Source: DATBVX01 sp963696675 (GTDB taxonomy: Bacteria; Pseudomonadota; Gammaproteobacteria; Steroidobacterales; Steroidobacteraceae). From it: a stretch of DNA of 64,000 nucleotides. Below are positions 53,956 through 60,690 of the stretch, piece by piece; within the stretch, counting starts at the first letter, position 1; each line of letters begins with the position of its first letter. The notes below the pieces were generated by a model. That model had not been told where the DNA came from, ran no database searches, and saw nothing but the letters and a program-made list of their open reading frames with translations. The stretch covers positions 1 to 64,000 of the forward strand of contig CAVOLM010000069.1 of NCBI GenBank assembly GCA_963696675.1. Reading direction: 5' to 3'. Both the position numbers and the translations under genes were made by a program.

Positions 53956-55831
53956 TCAGAGGTCCAGCAGTCGCTGCCGGGTCCCGTCGACCAAGGGCAG
54001 AACTCTCGTGATAGCAGCTTCGTGACGCCGCCACTTCTCTAGATCCGGCGGCGTCTGCGTGTAGCGTGCAAGGGGCAAGACGCCCGACACACGCTCTGAC
54101 AACGCAGCATCGAACTTGATCCCGGCAAACTCACACAATCGGCGTGTTGTTCTTGGCGGGGTCGGCGAGCAGCTGCTCGTAGCGCACGGTCACCCAGCGG
54201 TCACGAGGCAGAGCGTGCAGGTCGTCGAGGACGATGCGATTGGTGCAGTCCCACTGGTATGCCGCGATTTCCTCCAGCGGGCGGCCGCGCAGTGCCTGCC
54301 ATCCGGGCGGCAAGAGCAGCGACCACGAACCATCCCATCCCTCGAGGTCGCGATAGGTCGTCCAATCTCCGGAGCGCCACGCCTCGATGATGCTGGCGAG
54401 ATTCCCTTGCGGCTCGCGCCACAGAAAGATGAAACGTGCATCGGGAAAAATGCGCGCGAAGAACGGGATTCGCAGCGCATTCTTTGGCGTCTTTTCGAGC
54501 AGCCTGAATGCCCCACCGGCGCCATCGACCGCCTGCCCACGCGCATCACGCAAGTTGTCGAGAATCCCAGCGAGTATCAGCTGCTCGACCTCTGGCGTGT
54601 AGTGCTCGGCAGTAAGCCGATTTGAATCGACACCGGGAGCCCCAGGCTTGAGTTGAGGAATGAGTTCGACCAGCCAGTGTGCTTCGCCCCCAAGGGTGCA
54701 GAGCTGAGGCGTCACCGCAAGCGTTTCGAACAGTAATGTGCTGCCCGAACGCGGTGCCGCCACGATGAAGATCGGCTGCTGGAGCTGAGACCGGGCAATC
54801 CGACGCGGCCGTTGTGCGGACGCAAGATCCGAATAGCTCGTGGCCGGCTGCGATGCGGCTCTTAATGGCGGCGGCACTGAAGGTGGTTGCGAGGGGAAGT
54901 TGAGCAAGTGCCGCAACAGCCGGCCCTCGAGTACGGCATGCACCGCTACACTATTCGTGCGCATGCTCAGGCCTTCACCGTGCGCACGCGAGGCGTTGCG
55001 CAGCGCATCGCGCAGACGTTCGTACTCTGCGAGACCAGCCTCGGACTCCCCGTACAGCAGATAGACCTGGCGCCAGTCTCGGCAAAAACCATCCAGCAAT
55101 GCGTGATAGCGCCCGAGCTGCGCGCGCGATTGTGGCGTGTCGCTCGCTGCGGCGAGCTCATTGCGCAGGTCGAGGCTCAACAGGTCGACTTCGGCCGGCA
55201 GCATGACGGGTCGCGGACCGGCACGCTCCGTCAGCAAGGGAACCTTGCGCGCAGGATCGTAGTTGAACTGTCGATGCTGGACGCCAGGCTGATCGCTCTG
55301 CGCGACAAACTGCCAGAAGGACGAGGTTCCCGAGGTATCGGCCACCAGGTGGATACGGATGTCGTCGGTGGGGTTGTCGACCCGATGGCGTCGCCAGTTG
55401 TCAAACACCCACGCCTCGCCCGCAGCCATATGGACGACCTGGCCGTCGCAGTGAAACTGCACTTCGGGCCGCGTGAGCACCGGAATGTGCACACGCACCC
55501 GATTGAACCAGTGGTAGTTGATGTCCGCATGCTCGGGCACGACCGCGTGTGGCTGCAGACGCATGAGGCGCGAACGGCTCCACACGACGCCGAAGCTCGC
55601 GAGCACTTGAAGCATGTATGGACACTGCTGCAGATGCGGCGTCGGCAACATGACGCCGCTGACGTCATCATTCTCAGCGCCGTTGGCACTGATCAGCCGT
55701 ACCGAACTGTTGCCCTCGATCTCGTTCGGATGTTTGGCCCAGGCTGCTGGCGACAGTGCCGCCGCCTCGGCGCGCAACCGCTCGGCATCGAAGCGCACTG
55801 GCAAACGGTAAAACGGCTTTGCGAGACGCAT
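53956..55831 (-). CDS. Asp/Asn beta-hydroxylase - sulfotransferase fusion (one frameshift)
   Basis: A bifunctional protein of about 625 residues. Residues 1-200 form an AspH-type 2OG-Fe(II) oxygenase: VVPEHADINYHWFNRVRVHIPV (His101, Asp103) and EAWVFDNWRRHRVDNP (distal His149), with INYHWF typical. After a helical linker with Pro-rich hinge (residues 312-340), residues 350-620 form a sulfotransferase: PIFIVAAPRSGSTLLFET is the 5'-PSB loop and RFIFLWREPQGNLASI the 3'-phosphate site. A frame change near 54145 (AC repeat) truncates it; the other frame continues LCEFAGIKFDAALSERVSGV and ends at 53956. A gene fused from hydroxylase and sulfotransferase suggests sequential modification. Confidence 0.88.
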
Positions 55832-55834
55832 GGT

Positions 55835-57109
55835 CTAGGCGTCCTGGATCGCCTTGTCGTAGTCGCCGATCCCTTCCACCAGGGCGGCGACGGCGCTTCG
55901 TTCGACATCCGTGAGCAGCGGGTGCCACAGATCGAAGATCAGCACGACCCGCGTTCGAGAGCTGCGATTCCACGCTTCGTGTTCGTACGTGTCGTCGAAC
56001 ACGATGACGTGCCCCTCTTGCCAGCGGTGAATTTCCCCGCCCACGCTCAGGGCGCAGTCCTCGGGCACGATCAATGGCAGGTGCGCCACGAGGCGTGTGT
56101 TCGTTACGCCGCGGTGTGCGGTCAGATGTGTGCCCGGGGTAAACACTGAGAACAGGACCTCGGGCGCATGCCCACGTACTCGCGCGAGCGGTAAGGCCTC
56201 GAGCGCCGCGATGGTGTGCGGACAGCGGGTGCAGTTTTCCGCGCGCCGTTCGCCATGCCGGTAGAAGTAGTAGCCGTTCCAGCTCGGCGCCACATCGAGA
56301 CCGCGCAGATTTTCCCGTTCGAGCTCCTCGGTCGTGAATACCCTTTCGCGCCCTTGCGCAGATGGCAGCAGGCTCTGCAGCTCACCGAGGATTGCTGGCG
56401 TGCGTGATTCAAAATCCTCGATCCATGGAAACAACGACAGATCGAGGTATGCCGCGGGCGGCAGATCTGGGAAATAGAGGAACGTCGGCTGTTGCCTTGG
56501 ATCGGGATGGATCGGCAATTCTTCTTTCAGGTAGATGCGCAGGCAGTGCTCGACCCGGCTGAGAGAGTCGCGGCCAAAACGCTGCGCCAGCGGTTCGATC
56601 AGGTTGAACAGGAGATTACGCCGCTCTATGCGTACATTGCGCACGGCACGCTCGACTAGGGGACGCAGGCCCGGCGGCGTCGAGGCCGCGTTGAGCCAGC
56701 GACCCTCCTGCTGCGCATCCTTGATGGCGCGAGCGTACTGCCAGGCGGCACGCTGGGATTCACCCAGCCGTTCGAGTGCCGAGGCGAGATGCAGTCGCGC
56801 AAGATGAAGCTGCGGCCGCAAGCGGACGGCGTCGGCGTACGCCGCGCACGCGCCCTTGAGGTCCCCCGTCGCTTCGCGTGCACCGCCAAGATGATTCTTA
56901 GTGACCGCATGAGCAGGATCGACCTGCGCCGCATGCTCCAGCAGTTGCAACGCCCGCGTCCTTTGCCCGTCCCGCAACGCAGCCATCGCGACAACGTTTA
57001 GCGCTTCGATGTCGTCCGGAGATTTGGCGAGCACCTCCTCGTAGACGCGTTCGGCTTCTGCGATCCTGCCGCTTCGAAGCAACTCCCGCGCGTCACTGAC
57101 GGGACTCAT
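55835..57109 (-). CDS. TPR - aspartyl/asparaginyl beta-hydroxylase protein, second copy
   Basis: A 424-residue paralog of the protein at 43434. TPR repeats at residues 1-135 (ELLRSGRIAEAERVYEEVLA, NVVAMAALRDGQRTRALQLL), a linker with FLYFPDLPPAAYLDLSLFPWIED, then the AspH domain: GTHLTAHRGVTNTRLVAHLPLIV with His332 and HVIVFDDTYEHEAWN with His377, both iron ligands intact, and RVVLIFDLWHP at the end. ATG 57109. Its stop lies 3 bp before the start of the fusion gene at 55831, so they are tightly coupled. Confidence 0.92.
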   Translation of the reverse strand: MSPVSDARELLRSGRIAEAERVYEEVLAKSPDDIEALNVVAMAALRDGQRTRALQLLEHAAQVDPAHAVTKNHLGGAREATGDLKGACAAYADAVRLRPQLHLARLHLASALERLGESQRAAWQYARAIKDAQQEGRWLNAASTPPGLRPLVERAVRNVRIERRNLLFNLIEPLAQRFGRDSLSRVEHCLRIYLKEELPIHPDPRQQPTFLYFPDLPPAAYLDLSLFPWIEDFESRTPAILGELQSLLPSAQGRERVFTTEELERENLRGLDVAPSWNGYYFYRHGERRAENCTRCPHTIAALEALPLARVRGHAPEVLFSVFTPGTHLTAHRGVTNTRLVAHLPLIVPEDCALSVGGEIHRWQEGHVIVFDDTYEHEAWNRSSRTRVVLIFDLWHPLLTDVERSAVAALVEGIGDYDKAIQDA

Positions 57110-57128
57110 GGTCGTGACTTAAAGGCAG

Positions 57129-57566
57129 TTACTTGCCCTGGGGCGGCGGAACGCGCATGCGCATGTACTCGATCTCCCGGCGCGTGTTGGTCATGAGCTG
57201 ATCGAGTTCCCGCTCGGTGAGGCAGGTCTTGGTTTTCTTCAGGTGCGAACCGGTGCTCAAATCCTCGCGACAGTAGAGCTGTTGTCCGTTTTCATTGACG
57301 AGCCTGTAGCCGGCTTTCTTCAGCGCAACCGGATCAATGGCAGCCTTCTCGGCCTTGGTTTCCGATGGCGCATCAGCGGCCGGCGCGGATTGCGTGGCGG
57401 TAGCGGAGGTTGGTACCTCCGCCGTCGGCGTGGATGACTCATCCGTAGCAGTTGCTGGGACCGCGGACTGGGCAGCGTCGGCTTCGGCCGCCGCGGGTGC
57501 TGGGTCATCCGCCCACGCGCCTGAAGTTATGTAGAGTGAGATCAGCAGGACAGTGAGCGAACGCAC
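57129..57566 (-). CDS. Small secreted protein with Cys-pair C-terminal domain, first copy
   Basis: A 145-residue exported protein: signal peptide (RSLTVLLISLYITSGAWA), a low-complexity Ala/Pro/Thr/Ser-rich stretch (residues 20-75), then a conserved module of about 65 residues, AGYRLVNENGQQLYCRED, TGSHLKKTKTCLTERELDQL and a polar tail. Two cysteines may form a disulfide. CRxxxxTGSxxxxxxCxT proteins are known as conserved hypotheticals. GTG 57566 is chosen because AAGG lies 9-12 nt upstream and the same distance to the -10-like TATCAT is kept in the paralog. It is 19 bp upstream of the TPR-AspH gene. Confidence 0.8.
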   Translation of the reverse strand: MRSLTVLLISLYITSGAWADDPAPAAAEADAAQSAVPATATDESSTPTAEVPTSATATQSAPAADAPSETKAEKAAIDPVALKKAGYRLVNENGQQLYCREDLSTGSHLKKTKTCLTERELDQLMTNTRREIEYMRMRVPPPQGK

Positions 57567-57600
57567 AGGGAATACCTTGGGTCGGCGTGAGATGAGGAAC

Positions 57601-57630
57601 GATGATACCGGCGGAGTCCTGTTCTGAGTA
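57601..57630 (-). promoter_or_regulatory. Conserved promoter-like block of small secreted gene 1
   Basis: This 30-bp block (receptor strand: TACTCAGAACAG...CGCC.GTATCATC) is matched at 58127-58156 upstream of the paralog in about 26 of 30 positions. TATCAT is a likely -10 box and would place the start point near 57595, 29 nt before the GTG. Confidence 0.5.
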
Positions 57631-57639
57631 ACCGCGGCC

Positions 57640-58092
57640 TCAACCGCGAGGCGGCATGGGCTTCGCGCGATCCTGGCGCGGTGGATTTTGCTTGCTCATG
57701 TATTCGACCTCTCTGCGTGTGCTGTCCTTGAGCTGTTCGAGTTCCCGCTCGGTGAGGCAGGTCTTCGTCTTCTTGAGATGCGAACCCGTGCTCACGTCCT
57801 GGCGACAGTAGAGGGTTTGTCCGTTTTCATTCACGACCTTGTAGCCAGCCTTCTTGAGTGCGACCGGATCGACGGCAGCGCTTTTCTCCTCCTTCGCCGG
57901 CGAAGCTGCAGGCGCCGATGACTGCGTGGCGGAGGCGGGACTCTGTGTCGCCGGGGCGGTCGCCTCGGCAGCGGAAGCCGCAGGCGTCGTAGACTTGGTA
58001 CCTTCGACTTCTGTCGGAGCTTGCGCTGGGACGTCCGCCCAACCGGGCGAAGTGATGTACAGCGAGGCTAACAGGACACAGATCAGGCGCAC
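57640..58092 (-). CDS. Small secreted protein with Cys-pair C-terminal domain, second copy
   Basis: A 150-residue paralog of the protein at 57129: signal peptide (RLICVLLASLYITSPGWA), an Ala/Ser/Thr/Gln/Pro-rich stretch, then AGYKVVNENGQTLYCRQD, TGSHLKKTKTCLTEREL and a tail ending in PPRQDRAKP. The C-terminal module is about 80 percent like the first copy by eye. I choose GTG 58092 over ATG 58116: with the shared TATCAT at 58128-58134 the ATG would have a leader of about 5 nt, while GTG 58092 gives the same distance (and AAGG) as in the paralog. Adjacent to the oxygenases and sulfotransferases, it is a candidate substrate. Confidence 0.78.
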   Translation of the reverse strand: MRLICVLLASLYITSPGWADVPAQAPTEVEGTKSTTPAASAAEATAPATQSPASATQSSAPAASPAKEEKSAAVDPVALKKAGYKVVNENGQTLYCRQDVSTGSHLKKTKTCLTERELEQLKDSTRREVEYMSKQNPPRQDRAKPMPPRG

Positions 58093-58126
58093 GGGGAATA
58101 CCTTGGATTTAGGCACGAGAGAGTTC

Positions 58127-58156
58127 GATGATACTGGCGCAATGCTGTTCTGAGTA
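58127..58156 (-). promoter_or_regulatory. Conserved promoter-like block of small secreted gene 2
   Basis: The counterpart of the block at 57601. It overlaps the region upstream of both this minus-strand gene and the divergent oxygenase gene at 58207. TATCAT at 58128-58133 is the -10-like hexamer. Confidence 0.5.
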
Positions 58157-58206
58157 GCTTCAGTTTCCGGTGTTGTTCAGGCAAAGACTCATAGAAGGTT
58201 CCAGCA

Positions 58207-58773
58207 ATGGCGGTGGCAGATCTATCTCATTATGTACGCGTCTACGATGGCAACCTCGAGGCGACGCTTTGCCAACAGATGATCGAGTCGTTCAATAGCC
58301 TCGAGCGCTTTCACCAGCAGAACGGGCGCGAAATACGCCTTGGCCTTTCCGGCTCCGCGTGGACTGAGCTCAACGTTACGCGCATGTCTGATCCCGGCTT
58401 CCTCGGTTTCTTTCGCCAGCAGATCGATCGTGCGCTCGACACCTACAATCGTGACATTGGCCTTGAGATCGGCGTGCCGAACTCGCCCAAATTCGCCGAT
58501 CTCATCCTGAAGCGTTATCGACCCGGCAGGGACGAACGGTTTCAACTCCATTTCGATTCCGTTCACGATCTCGCCAACCGTTACCTCGTATTTCTCTGGT
58601 ACCTCAACGATGTAGCAGAGGGCGGCGAGACGCGCTTCCCAAAGCTAGGCCTGTCGGTGGCGCCGTCGCTGGGACGACTGTTGATGTTTCCGCCCTACTG
58701 GATGTACCAGCATCAGGGCCTGGCACCCGTGTCCGGCGACAAATTCATCCTCTCGACGTACCTGCTCTTCTGA
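58207..58773 (+). CDS. Prolyl 4-hydroxylase-like 2OG-Fe(II) oxygenase
   Basis: A 188-residue stand-alone enzyme with the P4H catalytic core (PF13640). The H-x-D is in RFQLHFDSVHDLANR (His115, Asp117), the distal His in YWMYQHQGLAPVSGDK (His169) and the 2-oxoglutarate-binding Lys in SGDKFILSTYLL (Lys179). GGETRFP precedes the distal strand, as in collagen-type and PKHD-type enzymes. It lacks an export signal and so acts in the cytoplasm. A weak start at ATG 58207; divergent from the small secreted gene, convergent with the TPR-sulfotransferase. Confidence 0.88.
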   Translation: MAVADLSHYVRVYDGNLEATLCQQMIESFNSLERFHQQNGREIRLGLSGSAWTELNVTRMSDPGFLGFFRQQIDRALDTYNRDIGLEIGVPNSPKFADLILKRYRPGRDERFQLHFDSVHDLANRYLVFLWYLNDVAEGGETRFPKLGLSVAPSLGRLLMFPPYWMYQHQGLAPVSGDKFILSTYLLF

Positions 58774-58776
58774 CGC

Positions 58777-60612
58777 TTACGCTTCGTAGCCCCACCGGTC
58801 CAGGTAGGGACGTAGCACCGGCACGACCGGCTCAAAATGGTGCGCGTAGGGCCGCCATCTTCCCACGGCCTTGGTGTTGATTGGTTGCACGACCTGCTCG
58901 TAGCTCGGCGTGCTGATGTAGCCCTTGGCGCGCGCATTTTCCCCCGGAGCCAGCATGGCATCGGCCCAGGGCAGTTGCAGGAACTCGCTTAGTGCACGCA
59001 CCTGTGTCTCGAAATTGGAGACAAGAGTCTCGTAACGCACCTCGTAAGCTTGGGGCTTCAAGAGCTCTGCTTGCCGATACCAGAAGTCGAAGGAACGACG
59101 ATATCCATCCGCGAGGGTCGGAAGGTTCTTGCACAGGATCACGAATTCCAGCGCGCGAAAATGCTGCATGAAGCAGCTCATGAGCACATCGCAGGGATGG
59201 CGGATGGCCACCAGGATGTGTGCGTTCGGAAACAGCCGCCGGATTACCGGGAGGCGCAGCAGGTTGAGAGGATTCTTATCGATCAACCGCTGTCCGGGTT
59301 TCAGGTCCACTCTTTCCCTGATCTCCTTCCAGTACCGTGCGCGCGTTTCCTGGAGCAATTCCGTGCTGGCACGCGCCAACCCCGCCGGGTAGTCGATGCC
59401 CTTATCCATCAGGTGATCGATCGTGTGCTGCAGGTACGGCTGCTCGTCCATCGCCTGAAGCTGGGGATGCGCGTCGAGTGTCTGCTCAAGCAGCGTCGTA
59501 CCCGAACGCGGGAACGCCACAATGAAAACGGGGCTCTCCTGCATCGTCGGCGCACCCGTTTCGTCCCAGCTTCGAACATCCGCCGGATTGCAGGAATAAT
59601 GCGTGATGAACAGTGGCGGCGCGCTGCGCCGTGCATGGTCCGGTGAAGTCAGGCGCAGCAGTTCGATCTGCGAAGCGTGCGCCTGCACCAGGGTGTCCCA
59701 GGCCTCGTCGTAGCGCTTCAACGCATCGAGGGACTTCGCCAATGGAAAAAGGTGGTGGTGGCGCCGGTAGGGCTCGACACACGCTTGCAGTGCTCGTGAA
59801 AAGAGTTCCCGTGCCTGCTCGTGTCGGCCCTCGCGTTGTGCGAGCTTGGCTTCGGTGCCAACCAGGTCATCGCTCAAGCCCGCGACGTCAGGGTTCGCCT
59901 TGAGTTGGTCGAGCCCGGTGAGTGCCTGCTCGGTTCGATTGAGGCGCTCCTGGATCTGCACGATATTGAGGAGCGTCGCCAGGTTGGGCGTGGGATCGGA
60001 GACTGCGCGCGCGAGGAAAGGCTCCGCCAGCTCGGGCTCGCGCAGGTTCATCAGGAGCAGCGCGATTTTCGCCGCGAGCTCCCCGGTCAGATTGGTGAAG
60101 CGCTGCGGTACACCCAGGATATCGACAGCCTCGACGAGTGAGAGGCACTCATTGCACGATTGGGCGGCGTAGAAAGCGATCTCGGCGTCTGCAGGTGCCA
60201 GCGCGTGAGCGCGAATCAGTACGGCATGCGCCGAAATGAAGTCACCGCGATCGTAGTGGAGCAGTCCTACGTTGTAGAAGAAATCCGCCGACGCCTCGTT
60301 GAGCTGAGCCGCGCGCGCGTACGCCGCCAGCGCCTCGTCAAAACGGCGTCCGTTTCGCAATGCCGTGCCGAGGTTCATCCAGTGCGAGCGCTCACCTGGA
60401 TCACGCCGCGTGAGCTCTGTGAAAACTACAGCCGCCTCCGAATAGCGACCCTGTGCATTTAGTGCAGGACCCAGGATGCTCAGTGCGAGCACATGCTGGG
60501 GCGCAGCGGTAAGAACGCGACGGCAGTATGCGTCGGCTGCCACGGGATCGCCTTGCGTTAGCGACTCGAATGCTCGGCGCAGCAGTATGTCGGGAGTTTC
60601 GCTGCTGTTCAT
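58777..60612 (-). CDS. TPR-sulfotransferase fusion protein
   Basis: A 611-residue protein. TPR repeats fill residues 1-320 (ILGPALNAQGRYSEAAVVFTEL, WMNLGTALRNGRRFDEALAAYARA), followed by a sulfotransferase domain: ESPVFIVAFPRSGTTLLEQTL (5'-PSB, residues 360-380) and HILVAIRHPCDVLMSCFM (3'-phosphate, about 465-482). A C-terminal ISTPSYEQVVQPINTKAVGRW is typical of TPR-sulfotransferases of proteobacteria. The TPR part may hold a protein or peptide substrate. ATG 60612 is preferred over 60636. It is separated from the upstream receptor gene (60691) by a terminator, so it may be read through or have its own promoter. Confidence 0.92.
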   Translation of the reverse strand: MNSSETPDILLRRAFESLTQGDPVAADAYCRRVLTAAPQHVLALSILGPALNAQGRYSEAAVVFTELTRRDPGERSHWMNLGTALRNGRRFDEALAAYARAAQLNEASADFFYNVGLLHYDRGDFISAHAVLIRAHALAPADAEIAFYAAQSCNECLSLVEAVDILGVPQRFTNLTGELAAKIALLLMNLREPELAEPFLARAVSDPTPNLATLLNIVQIQERLNRTEQALTGLDQLKANPDVAGLSDDLVGTEAKLAQREGRHEQARELFSRALQACVEPYRRHHHLFPLAKSLDALKRYDEAWDTLVQAHASQIELLRLTSPDHARRSAPPLFITHYSCNPADVRSWDETGAPTMQESPVFIVAFPRSGTTLLEQTLDAHPQLQAMDEQPYLQHTIDHLMDKGIDYPAGLARASTELLQETRARYWKEIRERVDLKPGQRLIDKNPLNLLRLPVIRRLFPNAHILVAIRHPCDVLMSCFMQHFRALEFVILCKNLPTLADGYRRSFDFWYRQAELLKPQAYEVRYETLVSNFETQVRALSEFLQLPWADAMLAPGENARAKGYISTPSYEQVVQPINTKAVGRWRPYAHHFEPVVPVLRPYLDRWGYEA

Positions 60613-60642
60613 GATTTGCGCGAACGAGTCTCCCACAAAGAA

Positions 60643-60670
60643 AAGGCCGCGCGGTTGCCCGCGCGGCCTT
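60643..60670 (-). terminator. Terminator of the 60.7-63.5 kb TonB receptor gene
   Basis: A perfect 12-bp stem, AAGGCCGCGCGG / CCGCGCGGCCTT, with loop GCAA and a following TTTTCTTTG on the minus strand, 20 bp after the receptor stop. It is a strong rho-independent terminator. It also overlaps the region just upstream of the TPR-sulfotransferase start. Confidence 0.85.
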
Positions 60671-60690
60671 GAAGTCTCGCTATCGAATGA

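Noticed and set aside
54887..56149. 420-codon plus-strand frame opposite the fusion protein gene
   Set aside because: It is antisense to the oxygenase-sulfotransferase gene and lacks any ribosome site or domain.
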